The notes under the pieces: generated by a model | Database searches by the model: none | Seen by the model: only the letters and a program-made list of their open reading frames with translations | Told to the model about the DNA's origin: nothing | In this document: piece by piece, positions 45,121 to 57,921 of the stretch | Layout of the letters: every line of letters starts with the position of its first letter | Numbering within the stretch: the stretch's first letter is position 1 | Program-made: the position numbers and the translations under genes | From: Diphasiastrum complanatum | Lineage: Eukaryota; Streptophyta; Lycopodiopsida; Lycopodiales; Lycopodiaceae | Assembly (NCBI GenBank): GCA_029204225.1 | Contig: CM055111.1 | Span: 28,044,340-28,108,339, forward strand | DNA length: 64,000 bases | Reading direction: 5' to 3'

Positions 45121-45390
45121 TCGGTCATGGGTGAGAGGTATTCTGTGTCTTTGGCTTGGCTTGGCATCTAGGGATTCTCTGAAATCTGCTAACATTATCA
45201 AGCATATATTTTTTGTTTCAAGCATTGAAATTTGTTCCCTAGAGCGGGACGAGGCATTGTGTTGATCTTCTTCATGATTTTTGAGTTTTAACACCTTTGA
45301 CTTCTCTGCCTGCTCGTGTTGTTGGGCTATTAGCAGGTCTTGCTGGAGCTGGACAATTTCTGCTCTCAGTTGTGTATTACTCATAGCCAT
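45073..45390 (-). pseudogene. Coiled-coil frame next to the gypsy-B LTR-like repeat
   Basis: A 105-codon frame rich in Gln, Glu and Lys with heptad character in its first half (QLRAEIVQLQQDLLIAQQHE) and a basic end (GGLRRRRAEEAESRA). The 3' half overlaps the LTR-like repeat. A similarly charged frame lies upstream of the other copy at 30.7 kb. It may be a small accessory or gag-tail protein; no family is recognised. Confidence 0.35.
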
Positions 45391-46330
45391 TACTCATGGC
45401 CAACTCCAATACTCAGCCATCCAAAAGTGTTTTGGTTGCTACCTCATCCTGGACAAATGTTCCCAAGACTTGGTAGGCCGTTGCAAAGACCGTGGGACCA
45501 GCTGGTATGGTGACCATAGAGCTTCATTGAATGAAGTGCCAAATGACTCAAATTCGGTCCGTATATAGGTGAGAATTGAGTGCATATTAGGGGAAGTACA
45601 CTTTCTCCAATTCAGTTCTAACCAAATTTTTGCAGGGACCTTCTTCCCATAATTCTAAGGCCTCAGAAAAATCTACGAAGGTTCAGAAGGTGTTTTGGAT
45701 GCCCTACGAAGATTCTATGAAGGTTCACCAGCTTTAACCCTCATAGAAAGAGAACTCTCACACAACATGCTCTGTATATCAGATTTTCATGATCTGACAA
45801 TGTAGCAGGTCAAATTCACTATCCTGAATCCAAAAATGTTGTCTATGAAGGTTGGTTTGAAGGTTTTGATGCCCTATGAAGGTTCCTTAGATACATCTTT
45901 TTTGAACCTTCGCAAACACTCAAATTTGACTGATTTTTCACAAGTAACCTTTGTAGAGATTTTAGTGGGTCCATCTAGGTTAGATCTAACAAAAGCTTTT
46001 GCGAAATTTTTTTTGAAGATTTTGTTGCTGATCCATCAATTTAGTGATTTTCACCCCTATTTTTGGTTTTTTTTTTTGAGATATATACTATTTTTTGAGG
46101 CTAAGTATGGACCTAGATCCTACTTGGATCCTATTGGATTTTGTCTGATTTGTCCAGATCTTGCCCAATCTTGCTGAATCTTGATCAGTTTTGTTTGATC
46201 TGATTAGATTACTTAGATGTGAGTTATTTTCATTAGATCTGGCTGTGATGACTTCTGATAGGGCTTGATCTGATCCTTGTATGTACTGATGGTCATCACC
46301 TAGCTGGATCAGTCTTATTTTGGTGGCCAG
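45391..46330. other. Non-coding interior of gypsy-B
   Basis: AT-rich, with repeated GAAGGTTC / ATGCCCTAnGAAGGTT words between 45660 and 45910 and T-rich runs near 46060. No open frame shows a family motif. By position it lies between the integrase remnant and the 3' LTR-like block. Confidence 0.4.
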
Positions 46331-47660
46331 TACTTGTAAAGTCGGCTACCATTGATGGGTGTATCAAATGGCGTCCCATCAAGTTGTTCAAGGTTCGGCT
46401 CCATGGCTTCGGATTTTCTTGACTTGGTATGGGCCTTCACCTATGAACTTTAAATTTTCCTTGATCGCCTCGGTTTTATACATGAGGGCTAGATCTCCAG
46501 ATCGAAGATCCTTCTTGTGTATAACCGACGATCGTGCCATGCTTTGCATCATGCCTTCTCAACTGTCAATGCATGCAAAGCTAATAAGCGTGTTTCACAA
46601 AGTTTTTTTAATGCTTTATGGTGCAATTGTAGAGATTTGGACTCATCAAGGTGTTGTGTTGTGACAACTCACAATGAAGGTACCAGAAACTCCACTGACA
46701 TTACTGCATCTTGACCATAAATTAGTTGAAATGGCGTTTGATCAGTGCTTCCCTTTTATGTTGTCTTGAATGCCCATGCCTGAATGCCCACAACGCAGCA
46801 TATAACTTTTGCTCCCAATCAGATCTGCTAGCCTAACTATTTTCATGATAACGCTACATAGGATCTTGTTGTTGGATGATTCTGCTTGCCCATTACCACA
46901 TGGATAATAAGGTGTGATGAATTGATGGATCACGAAGTATGGATGCAATAGATTATAATTAAATCTTGTTGGCCTCCTAGCTCGTTGGCACACATCACAT
47001 TTCCTCAAGTATTCCTCTGTGTCTTTATGAATCGTTGGCCACCAACATCCTGATTGCAAGATCTTTCGAACTGTAATGTTAGATGAAAAGTGATCGCCAC
47101 TCATGCCTTCATCAGATAATGACATAATTTGAGTGGCCTCATATGGGAGAATACATCTTTGAAGAATACTATCTGCTCCTCTTCGATAAAGTTGGCCAAC
47201 AATCAACTGATACTTTCGTTGTTCTGCCTTCAGTAGTTATTTATCCCATTGGCCCCACATAAGATACTCAACTATGTCAACAGCCCATTCGGGTATTGTA
47301 TCAATGTAAAATAAGACAACATCAAGAAGCTCATCATCATGATGGGTTGTACTTTCTTTCCCTTTAATTCGTGACACATAGCTTGCATTGATAATAACTC
47401 TTTTTCTAGGCTTGGAAGGTTTGGCCTGTTTCCTCCTCCTTTCAAGGATGAGCCTTCTCTCTGCCAGTGGTGGCATGTGGTAAGACCACTCCTGAAAACT
47501 TGGTCGTATGTATTTTCCAGCATCATGACAAGGTGCGTGTCCGACAACATAAGCATAACTCTCTTGGCATGCATTGTGCAAAGGGTTGAGTCCTCAAAAA
47601 ACTTGACTTGGAAGTCCTCATAAGCTATATGAAGGGCTTCCAAGGCTGTGATGTTCTAGC
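46331..47660 (-). pseudogene. Gypsy-B integrase remnant
   Basis: On the minus strand a zinc-binding domain reads GDHFSSNITVRKILQSGCWW, HKDTEEYLRKCDVCQRARRP (HHCC type). The core is internally deleted and rejoins at ITPYYPCGNGQAESSNNKIL, which includes the catalytic Glu of the GQAE box, then TPFQLIYGQDAVMSVEF and a decayed C-terminus to about 46330. Upstream (47237-47660) lies a frame with EWSYHMPPLAERRLI and a basic linker, consistent with the RNase H-integrase connection. The first two catalytic Asp positions are lost. Confidence 0.75.
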
Positions 47661-48215
<555 letters not shown>

Positions 48216-48419
48216 GAATCTAGAAAATGAGATGAATCCTTGTTTATATAGTACTCAAAAGAGGTAATGATTGTGGTGACTATCCAAACATGTGCAGAGG
48301 GACGATTGTACATGTGTCGATGTTTGTGGCTAGTTGGCTCACACGTGCGGGTACAGTGTTGCATTTTTTTCTAGACACATGTCAACTACTGACTATGTGG
48401 TTATCTTGATCATTCATTT

Positions 48420-49233
48420 TGGAGACAGATGTCGGCCCAGATCTTTTTAAGAAAAGTATATGTAAGAGTATCTATTTCTAAAATCACTTTTGCAAAATCA
48501 AGACAATTAGAGAGATTCTTGCTCTCCAACTCAGTTGAATATCACCATCACACGCCCAATACACTACTCTTCCTACACTCTTCCCTCCATGCGTGTCGTA
48601 CCGATATGCCATACCTGATTTGATAAAATTCACACGTGTGCGATGCCCTACACATGTACTTTTGATCTCCTAAGCCCAATAATACCATAAAGATCAAACT
48701 AGCATTGATTGACAATAGGAAAGCTGATCATACAAGAAATATTATTGTGTAACAAGCAAGATCTATCAACAAAATATGAAACTAAGTACAATAATGTCTC
48801 AACTCGACTAGAGAGAGAATGTAAATGTACAAACTCGAGTAGAGAGAGAGGGCACAAAGAGCCTAGTCTCCAAATTTGCATTACACACAAAAATCATCAT
48901 CTTCTCAATGAGAGTACTTCACATGTATATAGATCCATGAACTCTCCTCCTACTTTGAGTTGAATTGGAGTTATGAATCCACCTCTCAAGCTATCTAGAC
49001 TTATTCAAGCCACCTCAATATGTCTAATTGTGCCACCTAGTATTTTGATGCATTAAATGTGTCATGCAAAGTACAAATGGCAATTCCTATGGTAGCTCGA
49101 GTTTCTACTTCTACCTACCTTGAATATTTATTCTAAGATGAGTCTTTACTAAGCCAAAAGAGCTCAATTCATCTTTGGCATTTTTAGGACCCCTACTTAC
49201 AACATTAGATAGATTTTTCCAAACATCTCAACA
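48420..49233 (-). repeat. Candidate 3' LTR of copia-6
   Basis: On the minus strand the end of copia-6 pol is followed by GGAAGAGTGTTGAGATGTTTGG, which resembles the purine tract plus TGTTGAGATG LTR start common in plant copia elements (start at about 49233). The following 0.8 kb is non-coding and contains CACACGTGTG-type words. The far end and a partner LTR were not identified. Confidence 0.4.
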
Positions 49234-49259
49234 CTCTTCCTAAAAATGTATCTAATGTG

Positions 49260-50515
49260 GATCAAGCATCGATCTTGAGATAAGACCAAGATTAGATCTA
49301 TGATTTGAGAAGGCACTTTTGCAAAGTGGCTTTGTGAGAAGATCAGCAATACATGAAGATGTGTTGACATGTTCCAAGTTGATTTCACCTCAGCTTTTTC
49401 CTTACAAAATGGTGTGCCACTTCTATATGCTTGCTTCTTGCATGAAAAATAGGATTGTTTGCAAGAGCTTGGGCCGATATGTTGTCACACTTGATCAAGG
49501 GAAGATCATCCTCTTTCATGCCCTTTAGCTCCATGATTAACCTCTTGATCCAAAGCACCTCTTTAGTTGTTGTAGTGAGTGCTTTGTACTCGGCCTCACA
49601 AGAAGATAGAGATATGGTATCTTGCTTCTTTGAAAGCCAAGACACAAGATTGCCTCCAAGAAAGATAGTATATGCATTAATGGACTTTCGATCCATTTTA
49701 TCACTTGCAAAATCGGAATCCGAATAGCCAACAATGGTTAGATCTTCATTCTTGTACAAAAAACCATAATCTTGAGTAGAGGATACATATCTTAGAACTC
49801 TCTTGGTCATCTTCCAATGTTGGATCTTAGGATCTTGCATAGATTGACTCAATTTGTGCACACAATAGCTCAAATTGGGTCTAGTGATAGTAAGCCAAAT
49901 TAAGGAGCCTATAAGACTCCTATAAAGTGTGATGTCGTCAAAGGATCTTTCATCACCTTCTCCATGGGAGTATCTATGCCTTTACAATTTTGCATATTGA
50001 ATTTTCTCAACATAGAAAAGACATATCTATTGACAAATAAAAGCATATTCTTCATGAAAATCAATCTCAAGGCCTAAAATGTAATGGATCTCTCCTAGAT
50101 CTTGCATTTTAAATTCTCCTCCTAATGCATCCTTAGTTTCTTGAACTAGCATCAAACAACTTCCACTAAAAATAATGTCATCTACATAGATTAGAAGAAT
50201 GACAATATTACTACCATCAAACTTTAAGTAAATAGAAGGATCATGGTCACTAAGCACAAATCCTAATGAAAGTAGAAAGTTGTTGAGTCTTGAATACCAT
50301 GATCTAGGTGCTTGCTTCAAGCCATAAAGACTTCTAAATAGCAAACACACCTTAGATTTTATCCTTGATGAATCCTTGAGGTTGTTCCATGTATATCTCC
50401 TCCTCAAGATAGCCATTCAAAAAAGCGTTGGAGACATCAAGTTGATACAATTTCCACTTAAAAAATAAGGCAAGAGAGATTGTGATTCTTATTGTCACCA
50501 TCTTTGCTGCAGGAG
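49260..50515 (-). pseudogene. Copia-6 reverse transcriptase and RNase H
   Basis: Minus-strand order: YQLDVSNAFLNGYLEEEIYM (first RT Asp), CLLFRSLYGLKQAPRSWYSR, IVILLIYVDDIIFSG (YVDD intact), EFKMQDLGEIHYILGLEI, then after a stop-rich gap MSYCVHKLSQSMQDPKIQHW, DLTIVGYSDSDFASD (RNase H Asp), SLSSCEAEYKAL (Glu), KCDNISAQALANNPIFHARS (Asp) and KHIEVAHHFVR, ending with SSCIADLLTKPL. RNase H is in one clean frame. Integrase is absent upstream. This is the best preserved copia pol end in the window. Confidence 0.9.
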
Positions 50516-51360
50516 CAAAGGCTTAAAGGAGGTGAAGCAATTTGTTGTGGAGTTGACGAATCCAACTTCATGGTCGTTCTTTCATCTGCTTGGGAGAGTC
50601 CGACATTGTACATTTTTTATAATATTGAGTCAATCAGCTCAAGTTACATCACTACATTGGTGCGGCACTGCATGGCGACTCTCATGGCAGAAAACAAATT
50701 GTGTTATATTGTGCTATTTTTGGAACAAAGTATTGAAGAGGGAGTCAAGGGAAGCTTAAAGTCAATGCATGACATAAAATTCTCAATATTCGAGGGTTAT
50801 TATCACCAAAATGAAGATTCTAGCTTGATCTCTGAATACTAGTTTTTAACACCAAAACTTGCTAAAAATGGATTAACCTATCTTAAGCATCAAAAAGACA
50901 ATACGCTGAAACTCAAATAATTAAAAGCTCATGCAACTCTTTATAATGCTCTCAAATTAGATTTCTAATCCAACAAATGGACTTTAAATCAAGGTGGAGT
51001 GCAAATGCAAAATTTGCAACATGTTATGTATTTCCTATACAATGCGGATTACCAAGTGATCTAAGTGCCTATGTGCATAGTAAACTTAGGTTTTTCAATT
51101 TGTGTTTTGACGACAAGGGGAAGGTGCCTAAAAAATTTGTGACCCATAGTCCAAAAACTAAAAACAGAGCAAAACATTGGGAAGGCATCAACTCCATTGT
51201 TGAGTCTTTCTCTTCTCCTCAATGGTCGGTCTGTTTGTTCAGGTTATCTTACTGTGTGGCGCCGTTATTAAATGTCATGGGTCGCAAACCTATATGCATC
51301 GACACTCTGAAAAACATCAGACGGACTAAGTCTTATCTCGATGTTGTAAGATCTTTGTAG
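50516..51360 (+). other. Two unassigned open frames
   Basis: Overlapping plus-strand frames occupy 50492-50842 (in two phases, one with VVELTNPTSWSFFHLLGRVR), and a 127-codon frame at 50977-51360 reads GKVPKKFVTHSPKTKNRAKH and PQWSVCLFRLSYCVAPLLNV. They directly follow the 5' break of copia-6 pol. I find no family motif. They may be exons of an unrecognised element or chance. Confidence 0.25.
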
Positions 51361-52480
51361 TAGGGTTCTGAGAGACAGTCTTTTGGAGAACCGCAATCGA
51401 GGGATGTGGGTTCTCATAATGTAGATTTAGATTCAAATTTATAATATACTTAGGGCAATGCATAGATGCATATATTTTGTAATACATAATGATAAATACC
51501 CTAGGCGCCGATTGTTACCGCCATTTTCCATAATATAATAGACAAACTCATTTTCAAAATCAGTTGTTATGGATGTTTGTTGAATGTCTCATAAGATGTT
51601 TGAATATTTTCATTTGCATGTGAGATTCAAAATCAGTTATGATGGATGTTTGTTATTCATATGCTAGTCATTATGTTGTTGCAGTTATACTGAAAGTATT
51701 GTCAATTTAAATGATATTTTTATCGCTAGATGATACCAATTTAGATGGATGAATCAAAGTATTAATTATATCAAAAATATGTTTAATTTGGTGTGTTGTA
51801 AATTCTCGAGTCCATTTTTGAAAATGGACTTTGGGAAAGTCCAAAATTTATTGAGATAGTGTTACTTAGCTTTTTCATCCACAAGTCTCCACACGCGTGA
51901 ATGTACTTTCATGGATGATATATGCATGTTTGATTGTGCTCTTGCCTTAGATTTGTGAGATAGATCTTGATTTTCAATCTATGCTTGATCTTTCTGCAAT
52001 CACCAAATATTAGGAGATCATAATTACACTTCTGGGCACTCCCACACATGTGAAATTCAACATGGTATTGTTGGAACCTCTGATGGATCATAATTTTGAT
52101 TCCTTTTCTGCCTAGATAACTCTTATCCATAGCTACTATTGTGCACTAAAATCTATCTTCTTCCAAGCTACAAATTGACACAATAGATCTGATTTAAGTT
52201 TATAAACAATAGATAATGTTTAATAACAGCAGAAATATATCTACTGTTAGCAAGCATCAAAATCATTCATAGATTACACACCATAGACATAATGTCGCAA
52301 CTCTTTCAAAAATAAGTCTACATCATTTTCAAGCACTGTATATTTTCCAGATCAGCGCGTCGGTGCAAGAGAGATACTCTCTCTTGCAAGGAACTAGCTA
52401 CTGCTAATTCTATATCTATTTGTGTGACAATGTGTGTCTGCTACTACATGACCAACACTGACGCATCAAAACTAGCCAAC
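51361..52480. other. No gene recognised
   Basis: AT-rich DNA with short frames on both strands. It includes a CACACGCGTGAATGTACTTTCA word near 51890, related to repeat H. Nothing else is identifiable. Confidence 0.4.
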
Positions 52481-52489
52481 TCGTCTCTC

Positions 52490-53260
52490 TCATCTCTCAC
52501 ATATAGGACAATTTGTTAGTCTTTGACACTCACCACGATACAAGATGAAATCTTTTGGACAAGCATGATGCTCTGTATAGTCCATTCCCAACATCTTGCG
52601 TGCCTCGGCTCTCGTCTCTAGCATGCATTTTCCTTTTGGGAGTAGTTTGCGCACAATACCTTGCATATAACCAAATGAATTTTTCATAATATGAAACACA
52701 ATTGCTTATTCAACTAAAACTTTTAACTTACACAAGTACACACTTAGTTAAATAAAAAATAATTCAATTTTTTTTACCCAAATAAAGATGTAACACTTGT
52801 ATCACTCCATTTATATTTTGCTTGGAGATTCAATAGAAGCAACGCAGCGGACAAATGAGATGTCTTTGCTCCAGAGTATAATGGTGTATGTGATTCTTCT
52901 CTCAATTTCCTTTTCTCGTCAATCACAAAAGGTTCGGTATGTTTCAGTGGGTTCTTTCTTATTATCATGATGCTCATAGACATCATTTATCAAGTTGTTC
53001 ATAATTTCAACTTCATCTTGCATAGAACAATCATGCTCATCACTTGAACTTGATTTTGAGGAAGAAGAAGAGTAAGGTCGAGACTGATTTGTCTTGCGAC
53101 GTTGTTGTTCATCTATTCTCATCATGGCTCGTAATCCCATCCGCTCATGATGAGTTAGTTGATCTATAAGTGGCCCATTGTATCCCAATCTTGTGGGGGA
53201 TACAGAATGTATGTGATCATCACTAGAACTAGATGACGATTTGTATTCCTTCAAACATGG
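52490..53260 (-). pseudogene. CACTA (En/Spm) TNP2-like transposase, N-terminal fragment
   Basis: Minus-strand exons: the first (53255 to about 52920) is Ser-rich and acidic, then after a frameshift HTPLYSGAKTSHLSAALLLL with NLQAKYKWSDTSVTSLF; an intron with GT at 52777 and AG at 52661 (117 nt); then LPKGKCMLETRAEARKMLGM, and HHACPKDFILYRGECQ with the zinc-type CPICER. These match the TNP2 opening (PLYxGCxxxxxLSxxLxLxNLKxxxxWSDxSFxxLL, then LPxGNxLPxSxxEAxKxL, then HACxNDCxLYRxExxxLxxCPxC). The DDE core is not present. The CACTA termini were not found. Confidence 0.78.
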
Positions 53261-53830
53261 GAAAACAAATAAGACATCAAAATTGAACAACAATATATAC
53301 AAATTGGAACTTAAATCAAGATATAAAAATTGAACATTATATAAAAAAAGTACCACTATTAAGATAATTCATGTTCTCAAATAAAAGATATCATCTTATA
53401 ATTCAAATATCAAATATCAAGAATGTATATCTAATTAGATTAAAACCATTGTATATAGTTTTGATATAGTTGAATATTTTGTTTAAAACCTAGACACTAA
53501 GCATCATTCAAATTGAAACTTAAATATGACATCAAAATCGAAGATGATATTCAAATTGAAACTTAAACAAGACATGAAAATTGAACATTATTTCTAAAAC
53601 CTAAACATCAAACATCATATCCAAGTTGAAACTTATATAAGACACCTTAATCGAACATTATATTATAATCAAAATTGAAACAATACATTGAAAATTGAGC
53701 AATATTTGTAAAAGCTTAACATCCAACATCATATCAAATGTGAACTTAAATAAGATATCAAAAGGAAACATCATATCTAAATTGAAAGTCAAATAAGACA
53801 TCCAAATTGAACTCGAAAGAAAAGGATGTA
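53261..53830 (-). repeat. AT-rich degenerate tandem repeats upstream of the TNP2 fragment
   Basis: Variants of AAATTGAAACTTAAATAAGACATCAAAATTGAACAT recur at about 53305, 53516, 53557, 53626, 53738 and 53786, with irregular spacing and CTAAACATC-type linkers. It may be part of an intron or 5' region of the CACTA element, since a TTTGAAG acceptor-like site precedes the Ser-rich exon. Confidence 0.65.
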
Positions 53831-53842
53831 CTTATGGTATTT

Positions 53843-54050
53843 ACAACGCACATGGCTGTGCTTGGGTCAAAACTTTTTACATCTTGGTAGAGGACAATTG
53901 AAGCTATAGCTGATGAATAGTTCTTCACCACATTTAATAGGACTGATCGCACAAACCATTACATATGTAGCTTTCACATATCTAGAAAAATAATCTTCTT
54001 TTCCATTGAGCCACGCAAACTTGAATCCAAAAAATGCTTTGAATAGAGCG
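53843..54050 (-). pseudogene. Short coding exon, possibly SET-like
   Basis: A minus-strand frame reads FFGFKFAWLNGKEDYFSRYV, then CAISPIKCGEELFISYSFNC and PLPRCKKF before a stop. The GEELFISY block followed by Cys residues recalls the end of SET domains (GEELxxDY, NC), but the fragment is too short to be sure. It could equally be an upstream exon of the CACTA relic. Confidence 0.25.
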
Positions 54051-54119
54051 TTTTAGAACGCATTTCTTCACTAGTTTTTTGCATAGTGTTTCTTTGTTAT
54101 TGCTTTCATTGTGTTAGTG

Positions 54120-54125
<6 letters not shown>

Positions 54126-54206
<81 letters not shown>
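54126..54206. repeat. (CT)40 microsatellite
   Basis: Uninterrupted CT run of 81 bases after GTAAG and before GCGATAA. Confidence 0.98.
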
Positions 54207-54208
<2 letters not shown>

Positions 54209-54369
54209 GATAAATTTTATTGTTTTTAGGACAATAATGATTGTACTTTACAATCATAGAGAGTTATTGGTTGCTTAATCAATGAATCTATCAAGTTCTA
54301 CACATTAGATATTGATCTAGATTCACTACACTTGGATTTAAGCAAGAGCAATGGATCAACACATCATTT

Positions 54370-55030
54370 TTAAGTGATAGCGGCCTCACACGTGTGGAGT
54401 ATTGTCCACAGTATGGCCTGCACCTGAAACAACAAGTACAATGATACTAGATAGCAATCATACATAAAAATCACAAGACCAATGACTAGAAACCTCACAA
54501 GAGTGCAGAGTGCAGAGTGCAAAAGTCTCATCAATGTTCTTAGCAAAATGACGATTCTTTTATGGATCAAGTACATCCATGAGTCTGGTATAGTCCAGTG
54601 GGTCTTCACACGTGTGAAGAGTGCCACATCACCAGATCTATCCATTTGATCCATCCTTGATCCTTATCCAATAGTTGACCTTCTAGAATATGACTAAAAT
54701 CCAAAAAGCTAGTCTCCTAGAATATAGGAATATTCCCTACAAAATAGGATCTAAGGAAAATGGTCAACTCTTATCTTCTAGTACTCTATACACACGTGTG
54801 AATATCCACTTGCCATGTGGGAGCATTTACTCATGCACATGCAAGGAAAAGCTAATTTGTAGGTGACTAGTCAACTTGACTAAAAACTAGTCATTTCATG
54901 TTCACACTAACTAGAATGATACAAAATCAATTTGGATATATACAAACATGAAAATTACATCCTTTCACATGTGGGAACAAGCTCCACACGTGTGAAATCA
55001 GATCATCAACATATTCTAATGTTTGATCAA
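54370..55030 (+). repeat. Repeat H, copy 2 (CACACGTGTG motifs)
   Basis: CACACGTGTG or close palindromic variants occur at about 54389, 54606, 54791 and 54984, with CACATGTG-type relatives between. TGGGAGCATTTACTCATG at 54818 matches copy 1 at 38487, and the order of the later words is the same. It is probably the remains of a copia LTR or a non-autonomous derivative. Confidence 0.6.
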
Positions 55031-55059
55031 TATTTACATGAACCAATGTCAAGTGAGAA

Positions 55060-55462
55060 GTGACTGGTGGAATTACAATTTTATTGCAAAGCCCAGAACC
55101 AGAAGCAGAATTGTTGCAAGTACTTCATGAAGATTGTTGGTTGTCTGTGAAGCCTCTGCCAAGTGCATTTGTTGTAAATCTAGGTGACCAAATATAGGTA
55201 TGATTATTGTTGAGACAATATGTTTTTATGTGTTATTATATCCATCGCTTCATTCTACAACCCATCACTTGATTTTCGCATCGCTCCTCTCATTGACTTG
55301 AGTAAAGGTGGTTGCATGTATAGAGAGAGCACATTTGGTGAGTATCTAAAATATTTCTATTCCTCAAACGTCAATCCAGGCAAAAGCCATCTCGAAAAGT
55401 TTTGGCTCCTTGAGAAGACCAATGGCATCAATGCCTTGGAAGAAGAAAGAAGAAGGGACTAA
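55060..55462 (+). pseudogene. 2-oxoglutarate/Fe(II) dioxygenase fragment
   Basis: The C-terminal part of a plant DOXC-type dioxygenase. The first block (55062-55197) reads [20 protein letters not shown] and [19 protein letters not shown]; the second (from about 55235) reads ISIASFYNPSLDFRIAPLID and YRESTFGEYLKYFYSS, ending with GKSHLEKF. This matches the family order GGxTxLxQ, WxxVxPxPxAxVVNxGD, then RxSxAxFxxP, then FxxYxxxxxxxxxxGKSxLD. The segment between, which holds the second iron-binding His (the YKSVxHR region), is missing, and the upstream HxD motif cannot be read. It is the only clear host-type gene remnant here. The specific substrate class cannot be told. Confidence 0.8.
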
Positions 55463-56734
55463 TGCTTGTGTTGCAAAAGCATGAATTTAAATGACGTCTT
55501 ACATAGTCGTGCCATGCAATTAAAAATATTGTTCTTTGTTGTGAAATTGGTATGGGAAACGCCAAAACCTTTCCACTTGATAGTTTCACATCTTGTTTGG
55601 GTGTTGCGGCTATTCCTGGACATGTGGGTGTACTAACATTATGAAAAGTTACTTGACCTAAAATTTGAGGCCTTTATATGAAGCTATAATATATGTGTCA
55701 AGAATTAGCTTTTTCATGTTAGATCATTCACTGTATGCATCATGCTTATTTATAAGTTGGCCATCTAGTATTAGAAATGATGCCTCTCTCAATATCCTTG
55801 CATAAAAAAAAACATAAAACAAAATAACATGATGGCAAACGGAAACATGATGAAAATAGGAGTTGAACAAAATCACCATGAGCCAAGTCAACATGCTTGC
55901 TTTAAGAAGGTAATATCCTTGTTCTAAGAATTGAACAACGATGGTCTTTTACATGCTAGTTGCTACATTGGTTATGGTTATCAAGTGGTAGCTAAATCTT
56001 CTAACTTAGTCTCTTGAGAGTCCAACTTTAAAGGACCTAGTCACATTTACCTTGTTAGCTATTTATCTAAGGTATCTTGTGAGATTAGGAATTTCTAGTT
56101 TAGTGCCTTACCAAGTTGAGGTTCCTAGGAAGGAAGAAAAATATTTTCGCCGCAAAAATAAGGGTGGGTTCACATAAAGGCATTGTCAAAAAAATGAACT
56201 CAACCCCACACCTAGCCCCCATATTAATAGGAGCACAACTAGGCTTCCCTGATTTCAAATTTACGTAATTACCTGATAAGCCCAGATGAAATTCGATTAT
56301 GTCCTCGAGTCTACTGCCCTCTGTGATAGGATCTACAATAAAAACATTGTTGACCTACATAGAATTTACTTATGCATTTGACAAGGTAAAAGTAGTGTGC
56401 GGAGTAAGATTGAAACCAGCTGATTACAAAGATGCAACTATTAGACAAATAAGCATTCGATCATGTTCAAGACAAGAAACTCTTCTGCATAAGACATCTA
56501 CTGCATTATCAGAGAATTCCTTAAGCGTTGTTGTGACATACCACACAACGCGTCAGCACGAAAGAAACTCTATCAACAATTGTAAAGTTGCTACCATTTG
56601 TTTCCACTAGCACATCGTCAACGTATGTACATCGATGATGAGTGTGATTGAGTAGTTTTTTATTTAGTTAAGCATATTTTTCTCGAGGCTTGCTCAATAA
56701 CATATATTGGTTGGGCACATTTGCATATATATTG

Positions 56735-56925
56735 CTGGCCGATATTTTCACAGAGCGATTCTCACAAAATTGTAAAAATCGGCATGTAAAACTTATCTAA
56801 TAGTATTAAAATTGGCACAAAATTGTCGTAGATAGGGGTCCCAGCCCACCCAAAATGAGGCTAAAGAAAATTTTGAGGCGTTAACATAAATTGTAATAGC
56901 CGACACTGGCGTGCTAAATTTTTCA
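56735..56925 (-). repeat. Dispersed repeat M1, inverted copy 2
   Basis: Reverse complement of the block at 1442-1826, shorter because it lacks the internal duplication. Shared words include GGGCTGGGACCCC, GCCGATTTTTACAATTTTG and AAAATATCGGCC. Confidence 0.45.
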
Positions 56926-57807
56926 TGTATTGAATTTTATTCTGACTGATATAAATTTATCCAATGTGTTTCAGGATACCAACCCGTCGAAACAATCCAA
57001 AGTCATGAGTCCTAAAGACTACGGGTTACTGACAAGGGGTTTAAGTGAAAATTACGAGAACAAAAAAAAATTGAATGGGCCAGGTTGGCAACTTGACGAA
57101 CAAAGAAATAGAGGAGCAGCACACAATTGGAAAAATATAAGTCAAGAGCCAAATGCAACATATGGTATACCCCGATCCAAAAATAGTAAGAGTTAACCGT
57201 TGAAGTTACTAGCCATGGATGGAAAACTAAAGAAGTACCTTATCATGAGGGGCCATGCCATTTCCCTTGTTAATGGGCCACCTCCCAAAGGGGAAAATAC
57301 CAAACTCCATTGGTATTCCTATGGGTACATGAAATCAACAAAAGGTCTTTTCCCAATTTAGAAAGGTACCCATGATGAAGAGGTAAATCCCCAAAAGTGG
57401 TATCATACTTGAACTACCATGTCACAAAAAAAATTATAATGGGAAAGACTTTGTACAAGGGTGAATTGATTGAAAGAAAGGAAAGGATGTTGTTGAAGGA
57501 AAGGGGTACATGTGAAGGGGATGTGTAGCAATGTAGCATTGAGGACTTGGGTGACTTGAAGGAGGATTTTCACATGTGGATGGCACTATTTTTTGAAGAC
57601 TTTGTGCCGTAGTAAGGTGTGAAAGTACTTTACTTTAGGACCATAAATGGATCTACAAAAGATCCACAAGAGTGATTGGATGCTTGCTTAACAATCTATC
57701 AAAAAACTAGACACAAAAAAGTTGATCTAGATTGGCGATTTGACAAACAACAAGCATTAACAATCAAAAGCATTAATCAACATTGAAATCCAAGACCACC
57801 GTGTAAT

Positions 57808-57921
57808 ACAGGCTGTAGTACGGCCTTCAACCTGAGAAACAAGTAGAAATTGATTTGGTTTCATTTGGATCACAAAAACTCAATGTACATAGTGAACTAG
57901 CTTGAGATTGCCAATGAGCTC
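57808..57921 (-). repeat. Inverted internal fragment of LTR family L
   Basis: Reverse complement of about 22098-22205, including GTAGAAATTGATTTGGTT, GTACATAGTGAACTAGCTTG and CCAATGAGCTC. It has no LTR end of its own and is an isolated remnant. Confidence 0.8.
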
